Origin: Chrysoperla carnea | Taxonomy: Eukaryota > Arthropoda > Insecta > Neuroptera > Chrysopidae | DNA: 64,000 bases | Direction: 5' to 3' | NCBI RefSeq assembly: GCF_905475395.1 | Contig: NC_058338.1 | Span: forward strand, 2,853,001-2,917,000 | Shown: positions 35,445-46,100 of the stretch, one piece after another | Layout: each line of letters begins with the position of its first letter | How positions within the stretch are numbered: position 1 is the first letter of the stretch | Notes under the pieces: generated by a model | Told to the model about the DNA's origin: nothing | The model's input: only the letters and a program-made list of their open reading frames with translations | Database searches by the model: none | Position numbers and translations under genes: made by a program

Positions 35445-36103
35445 GCCTCAACAAATACTCACCAACGAACTCGATTCTGTGCCATGGACTTGACTTCTCC
35501 CCAGGATTTGCTTTCTTCAGAAATTTCTTGCTCTAGGGTTCTTCGCCAGATATGACGAGGTCGGCCCACCCTTCTTTTTCTTTGGAGGTTCCACTCAAGT
35601 GCTTCTTTGGCAATGCTGTTGTTTCGCCTGAGTGTGTGACCAATTCAACCATATTTGCGTTGCTTGATGGTGTGTGTTACTGGAGTTTGGTGGCAGGTGT
35701 CCAGCAGGTTTTCATTGGAAATCGTGTTGGACCAATAAATGTTGAGGATGTGTCTGAGACAACTGTTGATAAAGACTTGCAGTTGTCTGGTGATGCTATG
35801 CGAGACTTTCCAGGTTTGACATCCATACAGAAGAACACTTTTGACATTAGTCTCGAATATTTTCAATTTAGTGTGTCTTCGGAGTTGGTGTGATCTCTAG
35901 ATGGGTCGAACTTGCGCAAACGCTGCCTTGGCTTTTCTGGTTCTTTGTTCTACATCTTCATCAGTGCCGCCGTTTTCAGAAACAATACTTCCAAGGTATT
36001 GGAACTGTCGTGCACGCTCTATGCGTTGCTTGTTAATGATAAGATCTTCATTGTTGGCGTTGGTTTTAAAAATAGGTAAAAAGTATACATTTCTATTTTC
36101 CAT
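35445..36103 (-). pseudogene. RTE/CR1-type LINE reverse transcriptase C-terminus, two stops
   Basis: Minus-strand reading: QFQYLGSIVSENGGTDEDVE, RTRKAKAAFAQVRPI, stop, then LKIFETNVKSVLLYGCQTW and CLRHILNIYWSNTISNENLL, a stop after RKYG, then GHTLRRNNSIAKEALEW, VGRPRHIWRRTLEQEI and a terminal stop near 35445. This is the usual order for the thumb and C-terminal part of an RTE- or related-clade reverse transcriptase. Both internal stops fall where the family has tryptophan (TGG to TAG and TGA). The endonuclease and RT core are missing (5' truncation). A 3'UTR-like segment with CCCTCGGGAACATAGG follows. Confidence 0.75.
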
Positions 36104-36437
36104 CGATAAATAATCTCATTTGAAATTCTATTAAGTTATTTTTTGTTGCCTCCAATTAACTACTTAACATTTTGTATTCTGTGACACACACTACATAGAA
36201 ATGAAAATTTAATTTTCATAGTAGATACTGTAAAAATTTTATTGACAATTTTATTGATGGACAGGAAAATTTATAGACTGACTGTAGCTATCCTAGACTG
36301 TAAATTGTATCGACTGTAAAGTCTGTAAAGTAACAGTTAACAGTATCAGTAACAGTTTTCACAAAATAATTATTTGGAGTATTCCATCATTATTGAATTC
36401 AATTTACAATACGTTTAATTCTTGTTTATACCTATGC
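36104..36437. other. Intergenic sequence, nothing recognised
   Basis: No supported feature; short ACTGTAAA repeats near 36290-36330. Confidence 0.35.
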
Positions 36438-37934
36438 TTAAGGTAGTACGAGCGCCGAAGCGAGTTTAGACTTGTGGTTGAAATTATTTCTACGTTATTT
36501 TCAATTTTGATGATGAATTTTGTTATAACTTCATGAATGTAAACGAAAAATATGAATATAATTTTTCGATCAAATTCAATTTCGATAAAACTCAGTATAA
36601 TAGGTAATTTTGACCCAAAAAGTACAAAAATCGGGTGTATTTGTTGACTGGTCGAATAGTTTTTTAGATACGGACTAAAATCAATCCAAATATTGCAATA
36701 TCTCAGAAACTATGCATCCAATCATTAAACTAACCCAATTTTTATACTTTTTGGGTCAAAATTACCCCATCCAACAAGTTTCATCAAATTCCAAAACAAA
36801 AATTTTTTTTTGTTTTTCTCGATTTTTTCAAAGGGGTACCCCTTAAAAAAATTGCAAAAAATCGAAAAATTTTTTTTATCTCCAATTTCGATAAAACTCA
36901 GATTATAAGGTAATTTTGACCCAAAAATTACAAAAATCGGGTACATTTGATGACTGGTCGAATAGTTTTTGAGATACGGACTAAAATCGATCCAAATATT
37001 GCGATATCTCAGAAACTATGCATCCAATTATTAAATTAACCTGATTTTTATACTTTTTGGATCAAAATTACCCTATCCACCAAGTTTCATCAAATTCCAA
37101 AACAAAAATTTTTTTTTGTTTTTCTCGATTTTTTCAAAGGGGTACCCCTTAAAAAAATTGCAAAAAATCGAAAAATTTTTTTTATCTCCAATTTCGATAA
37201 AACTCAGTTTATAAGGTAATTTTGACCCAAAAAGTTCAAAAATCGGGTGCATTTGATGACTGGTCGAATAGTTTTTGAGATACGAGCTAAAATCGATACA
37301 AATTTTTCGATAACTCAGAAACTCTACATTGTAACTTATTACAGGTGAAATAATTTTTAAAATCGGTTAAGTAGTTAAATCAATATTCCCGAATTTTCAT
37401 TCAAACTATCATTCCCAATTTAACCCTCTTATGGAATAAAGTTTTATGAAAAAAGGTAAAATAAACTTTTATCTCAAACCATGATCTCATATATCCTCTC
37501 TCCTGGAACCCGGGATACAGACTAAACTATATGTAGACAATCTAGAAATAAACGTACTGTATAGCTATCTATATCGTATTCGTTTAGTAAAAGTTTCTTC
37601 AATGATCGGTGACATGTACAAAACAAATTATCAAATTTCATTTCGAATTTGTATTATTGATTTTAACATGTAACAACGATAATGATAACGATACTGTAGA
37701 GCATGCCAAGCTAAACGAAGCTATTTAGTTTTCAGAGAATTTAATTTAACAATTTTTTTTTTTTTTAATTCTTTCAATCATTTTTTCCAACACTGCCTAA
37801 AAAAGTATGAATTCGTGCCAAGTCAGCTTTTAATTTCGTATCAATGCGATGATGAAATCATCAAACTTTTCTACATTCATAACAAAATTAATCATCTTCA
37901 GTCTAAAATTGACTTGATGCTTGTACTACCTTAA
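36438..37934. mobile_element. 1.5-kb MITE-like element with TTAAGG termini and an internal tandem array
   Basis: TTAAGGTAGTACGAGC at 36438-36453 is matched, with one change, by its complement at 37919-37934. The termini resemble those of the element at 25952-26610 (TTAAGGATGTATGAGC), and sub-terminal parts (TTTTCAATTTTGATGATGAA) are also shared, so the two belong to one superfamily. A TTAA at each end could be the target site. No transposase frame was seen. Confidence 0.65.
36580..37330. repeat. Tandem array, ~306-bp unit, about 2.5 copies
   Basis: The ACCCAAAAAGTACAAAAATC segment recurs near 36613, 36919 and 37226. The whole unit is highly conserved, including AAAGGGGTACCCCTTAAAAA. It lies inside the element at 36438-37934. 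Confidence 0.8.
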
Positions 37935-38021
37935 ACACAAAATAGGAATCATTTTTACCAATATAAAGGAGATCATTTTACCCGGAACGATATATTTGAA
38001 TATGGTCATAAAATCTGACCT

Positions 38022-38034
38022 TAAAATTTATCAT
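38022..38034. repeat. Target-site duplication, left copy
   Basis: TAAAATTTATCAT, repeated exactly at 38575-38587, flanks the LINE fragment between them. Confidence 0.75.
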
Positions 38035-38574
38035 GGGTATGGAGGTTAGCGGGCCATGCTCGAGCATCGGGCCTCGAAGCAATGGTTCAGAGCACCTAAC
38101 CAAATAGACCCTTGTACTCTATACCCGCTACGCTTTTCAGTGGCTATTATAACCAACTGATGTACTGAAACCCAAAATTTGCCTAGCGCTGAGTTTCCTA
38201 ATTTCTTCTGGTTCGACTATGGCCGGAAGAGCGCCGGGCAGTAACAGAGAAAGTGGATCGATGTTTCTTCTGAATTTTTTCCGCATCTGTCACACGAGGG
38301 AGATTGTCTTATTCCAATCTGATGTTGGAACTTGTTCAGGTTCTCATGCCCTGTGAGTAACTCTACGATGACTCTAATATCAACTCTGCTTAGTTTCAAG
38401 ATCTCTTCGGCTCTGTTACCGAGCGAGTTTCCTTCACCCAACAGGCTTTTGGCGATTCGTCCTCCCTCGTAGCTGGTCTATGCCTTTAATTGTTGGTTTT
38501 TCAGATTATCTCCTAATCTGTTAAGACCTTGTTGGTATGGCATCCTCGCAAGCTTTTCTTGAGTGGGAGCATGA
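38035..38574 (-). mobile_element. 5'-truncated LINE fragment with target-site duplication
   Basis: Minus-strand copy of the RNase H LINE family, 540 bases. It codes for [34 protein letters not shown] and the zinc-knuckle-like [20 protein letters not shown]. The 3' end (left) is at the ATACCC repeat tail. About 30 bases present in the copy at 63100-63702 (coding for IQQRWKWFG and part of the next residues) are missing. An exact 13-bp duplication on both sides (38022-38034, 38575-38587) shows one target-primed insertion. Confidence 0.82.
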
Positions 38575-38587
38575 TAAAATTTATCAT
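38575..38587. repeat. Target-site duplication, right copy
   Basis: TAAAATTTATCAT, identical to 38022-38034. Confidence 0.75.
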
Positions 38588-39011
38588 ACGACTATCAAAA
38601 TTAAACCATCTTTAAAATATCCAAAATCAAGCCATCTTGAAGTCAACGTTTTCCTTCGACGTACAGTACAAACTTTGTAAAATTGGTCACCACTTTTAAT
38701 AACAAAAAATTTTTAACAATTCACTTTTTTAATATGTATCCAAAAAATAAAATTTAGGCAAAATCAATCCGAAAAATAAAAAAGAAGGGAGTATTTTAAA
38801 AGAATTGGAAAAATTTGAAAATTTTATTTTATTAAAATAAACTTGTCGAAAAAATACTTGTTACTCAAACTAAACATTTTTTTTTCTCTGTAAGTTAGTT
38901 ATAATAATATATTTTATTAATATTTAAAATGTAAATATTAAATAAAATTAAATATTTTATGAATATTTTATTCAAAAAGTATATATAATAATATTATTTA
39001 AAATATTTATT
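38588..39011. other. AT-rich intergenic sequence, nothing recognised
   Basis: Continues the sequence interrupted by the LINE (CTTAAAATTTATCAT onward). A related stretch lies near 41190-41290 (ATATTTGAATATCGTCATAAAA). No gene. Confidence 0.4.
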
Positions 39012-39410
39012 AATATTGTACTAGCTGGACCCGTGAAGGAATTCCGCTAACGTAGTTACCGTAATCAGTGGGGATATCTTGTACGTACTCGTGGCTATAA
39101 AAACAATTCAAACAACGAAATTCGTAGAAAAGTGGTGAAAAATTCAAAAGTTTTAAAATTAATGTTAGGAGAACATGAGCAACCTGTAAAAACAAAACAT
39201 ATTTGCCTAATAAACTTCTTATTTAATTTTAAGATATTTTTTCGTTCAAATATTTGTCTAGCGTGTGTTTTGTGATTATATTTTCCGTCAAAACCTAGAC
39301 ATAATAAGCTTGAAAATGAGAGGTGAATTATAGAATTTGGTAAAGAAATAAAGAAGATAAGAGTAAGACAGGAAAAAAACTTGCTGGAGTAATAATATAT
39401 AAGATTTATT
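39012..39410 (+). repeat. Repeat family H copy
   Basis: Starts ACTAGCTGGACCCGTGAAGG and ends AATATATAAGATTTAT. Shares CGAAATTCGTAGAAAAGTGG, TAGGAGAACAT and AAGCTTGAAAATGAGAGG with 16722-17034. Confidence 0.6.
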
Positions 39411-40840
39411 TACACAAAAGTAAATTTACTAATATTTATTTTATGATTTTATTAATATTTAAATTATATTAACATTTTTATTCTATTTGCGATTTTCATA
39501 TTCTACTTAATAATAATGATTTAGAATACTTATTAAAATTATGAATGGAATTAGGGCGTAAATATATTTTGAGCCAATTTCTGTTGTTCAAGGATAATCA
39601 TTGCTTAAAATTTCTTAAAATTAAAGACTATCTATTTATTTTTAATCACAAAATAATTTTATTCAATTTCCCATAAAATTTTCAGAATTGATTAAGACTT
39701 AATCCAACTTCATATAAAACTACAAAGCTTTTTATCCAAAATTTAAAAACTGCCTTAATAGGGTATTCCACTAGTTTTGAAAAAGTACTTCAAAATGTTG
39801 ATTTTGCTAATAAAAAGCCACCAAAAATTTATTTCGGAAAAATACACACGTTTTCTTGCCAAAAACTTAAATTAAATTTTAAACCTTTTTTAAACTGATA
39901 AAACCGCAGGCATCCAATTTGATGACGTAATATGGGTATCACTCTACGAAATAACACAAATAAGTTTGACAGATATATTCATAGACATCTGATTATAATA
40001 AATATAAATACTTATTATCTATGTATATATTATACCCAGCTGTCTACACTGAACTAACTGATGGTCTATGACTCATACCGATATGACATCATAGCAGGGC
40101 TTACCCGCGTTTTAGGTCACGTGATATACAGTTTATAAATTACGATTTTTAATTTTAATATTTAAAAAGAAAAATGTGCTTTTATGACTCGAAATCAGAA
40201 TATTTAAATATATTTTACATAAATTTTTAAATTTCATAATTTATTTTTGACTAACGATAATACCCTATTACTTCTTACGTTAATTTTGAAACACTCTTTA
40301 CATTTCATAGTTTTATTTCGAGACAACAAATTTTAAGATGTAATCGTAAAAACTTCTTAATTTGCCTTTTGTATGATGTTAATCCATTTACCAACAAAAT
40401 TTTTAATATTTTAAAATTAAATTAAATAAATGAGAGTTTTTTAGAGAGATAAAGATAAAGATAATATTATTAAAACAAACTTTTCTTTCTTGTTTCAGAT
40501 AAAGAAAAATCTGCAACTACAAGTTCAACGTCAATAAAATTAATAACATTTTTTTTTTTTTTATAATAATATTTTAATATAAAACCAATATGCATAAAAA
40601 AATCAATCGTTCATTTTAAAATATATTTTATATAAAAAATAATAATAATAATAATATTTTATCAACAAAAAATATCGAAAAAATGATTCATCATAACTTA
40701 ACAGAAATTAATATCGCGTAACAAATTTTAATCAAGATATGAAAGATGATAAAATTTTTTATACAATTCTGATGATCATGTGTGGTGGGCTAAGAAAAAT
40801 GTGGTGAGTTTATAATATAATAGGTGAGTAACACACATTT
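39411..40840. other. AT-rich intergenic sequence
   Basis: No gene was found. 39880-40280 has parts similar in kind to 9750-10000 (a GACGTCA or CATCATAG segment before CGGGCTTG / GGGCTTACC), possibly an old shared repeat. Confidence 0.35.
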
Positions 40841-40957
40841 GCTAACTTGTTTAGCCGCGTTGAACAATTATTGATCATCCGATCACCGAAGTTAAGCAAC
40901 ATTAGATACAGTTAGTACTTGGATGGGTGACCGCATTAAAACACTGTGTGTTGTTGC
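40841..40957 (+). rRNA. 5S rRNA-like sequence (probably a pseudogene)
   Basis: About 117 bases with the 5S order: a GCTAAC 5' end, GCCGCGTTGAA, CATCCGATCACCGAAGTTAA, GTTAGTACTTGGATGGGTGA and CACTGTGTGTTGTTGC, followed by a T6 pol III stop. The 5S internal control elements (AAGTTAAGC, AGTACTTGGATGGGTGACC) are well kept. The usual GC-rich segment after AAGCA is ACATTAGATACAG, where insects I know of have roughly GCGTCGGGCGCGG. Every change is C to T or G to A, mostly at CpG. It stands alone, not in an array. I favour a decayed copy, though a divergent working gene cannot be excluded. Confidence 0.75.
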
Positions 40958-40963
40958 TTTTTT

Positions 40964-42074
40964 ATTATTCATACTATAATTAATTAAAAAAAAACACAGT
41001 TATTTCAAAATTTTAAGTTTTCACTTAACTGTCCCCACGGCTGACCATCTTTTTTTGAGTCTTTATCAACTAATCGTTAGCGAATTGCTATCTAATTTTA
41101 ATCCTAACCGATAAAATACGTTACACAGTTAAGTGATACAAGGGATATATGTTAGATTAGGTTTGATTGGTTGTCTTGGCATGGACAACAAAATAGGGAT
41201 CATTTTAACAAATATAAAGAGGATCATTACACCCGTAACGTACATATTTGAATATCGTCATAAAAACCGTGACCTTAAATTCATTCTTAACAGAAGCCAA
41301 GAGTAAAACAACCAACTGGCGAAAAATAACTCAAAAAAGGATATTTTAAGTTAAAATTTGTCTACGAAACCCCAAATAGTTTTTACATCGTCATAAGTCT
41401 TTGTTCAACGATTAATTTGATCGGAAGCCATCTATCGATAAATATAATAAATGGCCTTAATGGTTTACTTAAAACAAGAAGGGATCATTTTATCTTGAGG
41501 GATCATTTTGTAACACTTTCTCCTACTTATATGGAATAATGCAATTTGTTGATTGAAATAAAAATTAGCCAATTTGCCAAAAACGATTAGATGATAAAAA
41601 CCCAAATTTTAGCAAAAACTTACTCACCTATAAAAAAAAAAATATCTAATTTTGATGATTTGCTGCTTGTATAGAGAAAATGGTGGATTATAATAAAGAA
41701 AAACTGACATTTGTGATTAATATGAAAATAAAATATAATTCAATAATAATGTTATTAAATTAAGTGGGGACACATAACGACGACGACAAACGGTGAAACT
41801 GAGCACTGAGCAACCATCATTACTAGAAGTGAGAAGCGGTGAGCAGCACCAGAGTGGGAGAGCGAGTGGGGATTTGTTGTTCTCATCACAACGGTAGTAG
41901 AGATATTTACATTGTGTAGCAGAGTAAAAAGAGAGAAAGTAGGTGTATTCATCATACTATAATCCAGGAGCCAGGTTAATTTTCGTAACCGACCGTTATC
42001 TAAGGTTGTATCACAGTTTTTCTTACGTATTTACTATAATATTCGGAAATTAATTTTCAAACTTTGTTCTATAA
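40964..42074. other. Intergenic sequence upstream of the neuroligin gene
   Basis: No coding sequence was found. 41755-41960 is less AT-rich, with purine-rich GAGAGCGAGTGGGG-type runs. It could hold a promoter or untranslated exon of the downstream gene, but nothing proves it. Confidence 0.35.
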
Positions 42075-42400
42075 TGTTAAATTTACAAAATTTAAAAAAC
42101 CCCCAACAAATTTTTCGGGTACGGAACCTCAAAGTCGCACTTGAAACATTTCTAAGAAGAATCTTCATAAAATTACCTTTTTCTGAACTGAGCCGATTTC
42201 GATTATCATCACCAACTTTTTTAGTTTTTTTGGGTACGGGAACTTTAAACTCGCACTTTAAACATAGCTAAGAACACTCGCCATTAAATTACCATTCATA
42301 CGAAACAAAAAAAATCAAAATTTGTTCATCCGCTTTGGCACTCTGATGCCACAGACAGACAGACAGACAGCACACAAACACACATAGCGGTAAAATGACA
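42075..42400 (-). repeat. Dispersed repeat family F, copy 4
   Basis: Shares AAATTTACAAAATTTAAAAA, GGGTACGGAACCTCAAA, then GATGCCACAGACAGACAGAC and CATAGCGG with the other minus-strand copies. Confidence 0.7.
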
Positions 42401-42424
42401 TAACAGAGGCCACCCACATCATTA

Positions 42425-42660
42425 TTTGTTAATCTTTATTTATTTAATTACAAACATATTTACAATTACATTTTAATGTGAGTGGAGTCGGATACTTCGT
42501 TCTTATCCAAGCGACGACAATGTGATCAATTCTACACTCCCATTAATTATAAATTGTTCACACTGCCGCTGTCTGGATTCGAACCCGCAACCTAAGTCGA
42601 AATGGACAAACAGCCAGAGACAAACGCTTTAGACCGCTTGGTCATTTAGGTTCTCATTTC
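42425..42660 (-). mobile_element. tRNA-derived SINE (Leu/Ser-like head)
   Basis: On the minus strand it begins GAACCTAAATGACCAAGCGG (A box, 42634-42644) and has GGTTCGAATCC (B box, 42575-42585). The ~50-base interval suits a tRNA with a long variable arm. A body with GTCGTCGCTTGGATAAG follows, and the tail ends AAATAAATAAAGATTAAC. The acceptor ends do not pair, so it is not a working tRNA gene. Confidence 0.72.
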
Positions 42661-42981
42661 GGGAGTTAAAAAATAACTTGGATTTCAATAGGCTACGAAA
42701 GTTAACCCGGCTCCAGGATTATATTCCCATAATAAAGAGAAAATGCATGAAACTGACATTTTTTGTTTTTGTACTTAGGTAGGAAAATATGATTAAATAT
42801 ATAAATCAGTATTAATGACAAACAAAAATGAAAAAATAATAAAAAGTTCAAGACAAAAATACAAGTGATAAATTAAATAAATAAATAAATAAATAACACA
42901 CAAAATTAAAGAAATAAAAAATGTAAAACAAATTTATAAAAAAACTAAAAAAAAAAAATTTAACAAATTTATTTAAAAAAA

Positions 42982-43138
42982 ATGGATGTAGGTCTTAAAA
43001 GAATATTATGTAAATTTTTATTAATACTATGTTTAACATGCTATGTGATCAATTCTGCGGCAACGCCACGGCCTGCGTTTACAAAAAATGCAAAATTAAG
43101 TACGCACATTGTACAAACACGATATGGTCGGTTGCAAG
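42982..43138 (+). CDS. Neuroligin coding exon 1
   Basis: Starts at ATG 42982 (residues 1-52 and one base of codon 53). Codes for the signal peptide ([20 protein letters not shown] onward) and the start of the mature chain, ending TRYGRLQ. Donor GTAAGA at 43139. Whether an untranslated exon lies upstream is not known. Confidence 0.85.
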
Positions 43139-46100
43139 GTAAGAATTTGCATTAATTTTAACACTAATTAAACGATTTTTGACTTCGATTCAAGAGGACA
43201 ATTATCAAATTTATTACCACTTTTTTTTAACCGACTTCAAACAAAAACGGAGGAGGTTATCAATTCGACTGTAATTTTTTTTAAATTTTTGTTACCTCAG
43301 AACTTTCGACTGGGTGAACCGATTTTGATAATTCTATATCTATTTGAAAGCTAGTGCTTTCCGTGTGGTCCTATTTCGTTTTGGTCGAGTTCTGATAATG
43401 GTATCCATGAGAAAATCATAAAAGTCTTAAATTTGCATTCAGTATGCCACGACAAGAGGACGAATAACTCAATATCACGCCAACCGATTTCGATAATTCT
43501 TTTTTTTATGAAAAACTAGTTAGTGCACTTCAAGTTCACTTAAAATCACAAAATTAAAAAAACTTTTAACAAAAAAAAAAACCGACTTCAAAAGAAAAAC
43601 TTTTCCGAAATAAATAAAAATGCACTAAAAAGAAAAATAACGATAATATAATGTAGTTAAAATTATTGTTATTTTTGGAGTCGGTGTCAGCCAAGCTAAT
43701 GTAGCAAACTGTTCTGTCAGAGTTGTTTCCTTGGCTGACACCGACTCCAAAAATAACAATAATTTTAACTACATTACTTAGCTCACCCTGTATAAGATAT
43801 CACTCGAATGATTTCCTACGATCAGATTTCCCTAGATTCACGTTAACAGAAAAAAGTGCTAACAAATTTTAGATATTGTCTTTCCAAAAAGAACTCCATT
43901 TTACTAAAAGAATTTCATAGCTAAAAATGTTATTCTCTTTTCTCGTCTAGGTTTATTAATACCAATGGATCAACATCGTTTCCTAAAACCGTTAGAAGTA
44001 TTTTATGGCGTACCATATGCAACACCACCGGTTCGTTCGAATCGATTTAGTCCAACGCGTACACCAAGTCCATGGGATGGTGTACGAATATCCGATCATA
44101 TGGGCCCTGTGTGTCCACAAAAACTGCCAGATATATCAAATGAAACGGCAGCGTTGGAACGAATGCCACGCGGACGTTTGGAATATTTAAAACGTTTGTT
44201 GCCGTATTTGAAGAATCAAAGTGAAGACTGCTTGTATTTAAATATTTTTGCTCCAGCTCAAGGTAAATTGCTTTTCTTTTTTTTTTTGTATTTTCCTCGA
44301 ATTTTAGCCCCGAAAGAATAGAAATTACATAGTTCCTATCTTTTTAATATATTAAAAGTTGCAGAATTTGTTGAGGGGCATCATGTTCTGATATCAGATT
44401 GGACCTAATTCACCGGGTTGCTCTAATAGTTAATTCAGATTGCAGGTCAAAGTGATGGACACAGGCGAATGTTCTCGATTTCCCGGAGAGCTAGATCCAA
44501 TCTAATGTCAAAATATGATGTCCCCAACAAACTCTACAACTTTTTGCAACTTTTATATTAACTATTTTTTGATTGGTTAACTACAAAACGAGCTATTAGC
44601 CATAATAGATTAAAATGTTCCACTCTGTACTAAACCTTATCGAAAAACTTATGAAACAATCAATAAAGGCACGCAACCGATAAAAACAATAATTTATCAT
44701 TAATTTTTTTTATAATTTTGCCATGAAGAAGGAGATTGTGATCTCGAAACAATAATTGCAAATAAATCATCTTTACAAAAAAATGCAAAAATAGTTGCCA
44801 AACAATTTTTAAAACGCAAACTTCTGCACGAAATCTATATCGTAAGCAAAAATTTTAAAATAAAAATATTACAAGGCTACAAGAAAAAGAAAACATCGAA
44901 CGAATCCTCTTTATTGATAAAGTTATTGTAACCACCAGTGCACAAACTAAATGTTAGAAGAAAATGGTATTCGAGAAATTGTCGAAAGATAAAATTCAAT
45001 AAAAAATGTGCATTACTTAAATTTTTGTTATAACGTTAACGGTATATCACACCCTCCCCCGGAAAAAAAAAGTGTATGAAAGTATTTTCTACACACTTCT
45101 CAACACATTGTCTTGTCTACACTTTACACGTCTTCTTATACAGTCTTATACCAGCATACTGTGAGCTACGACATATTATGGGCTCTAGTGAGCTGGTAGT
45201 CGAAATTATTATCTAATTTTAATATTCTGTAAAAACGGTAATCCAATAAAATAAATTGAATATCAAGGTAATAAAGAAAAAATTAATGAAATTTTATTTA
45301 TTAGTTGTTCATTAGGTTGTAAAAACTTTGGAGAAAAAAGTCGATCTCACAGGGGCGTACGTAACCCCTATTTTTGAAGTTTTAATCAGTTTTTTACAAA
45401 TTACAAAAAAAAACTATCCATCAAATAAAAAAACGGTTCACTTAAAAGTTTTAGCTGAAGTATTTGTTCATATTTTCGAACTTTTTTCGACTTTCTAGCT
45501 TCAAAATTGACCGAGATATGTCAACTTTAGGTTAGGTTAGGTTAGGTAAGGTTAGGTCGCCCTATTAGCTCAGCTTCAATTCCCGCCGTCGCAACAAAAT
45601 TAATTTAATTAATAGTTGCGATGGACTGGTGTAGTGCATGGAATATGCATGAAGGAGGTGCACTCAGCCTCTGAAATTGAGGATCTGATAAATGAAATTA
45701 TCAGCGGAAAAGTGGTAAAACACATATATGGTATCACAAAGGTTCTCTATAACCTAAGTGTGTCCTTCGTGGACAGTCAATATAACCTAACCTAACCTAT
45801 GCCAACTTTAAAATTAAATTTTTTTTTACTCATTCAATCAAATGAAAAAGTATTCATCTTGTGAACCGTTAGAGATAGAACAAAATTCCAAATGTAAAAG
45901 TTATTCCTTATAAAACAATGAACAACTTTTATTTGAATCATTCTTTCGTAAAACATACCTGTTTACCTGTGAGGGTTCACTTAGGAAAAAACTTTGGTGT
46001 TCATTTTCTCCAAAAAAGTGTGATTTTTTTAAGGTGAATTTCAAGTGATGGTTTTGTGAAACATTCTAGAAAAGCAAAAAGAAATTCCGGAAAATACTAT

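Larger units (their letters stand above)
43139..43950 (+). other. Neuroligin intron 1
   Basis: 812 bases, phase 1, acceptor TCTCGTCTAG. Holds the family K repeat and a perfect 47-bp inverted repeat. Confidence 0.85.

Noticed and set aside
41755..41955. A 66-residue minus-strand frame
   Set aside because: No domain, low complexity and no splice partners. The composition may instead reflect an untranslated region or promoter.
42560..42655. tRNA-Leu or tRNA-Ser gene on the minus strand
   Set aside because: The A and B boxes are good, but the acceptor ends do not pair and a SINE body and tail follow, so it is called a SINE.
44263..44321. Extension of neuroligin exon 2 past 44262
   Set aside because: The frame stays open but codes for poly-Phe, and a good donor (GTAAAT) with matching phase to exon 3 ends the exon at 44262.
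45531..45557. True interstitial telomere from a chromosome fusion
   Set aside because: The TTAGG run is only a few units long and is matched by a complementary run 230 bases away, so it belongs to an element's ends.
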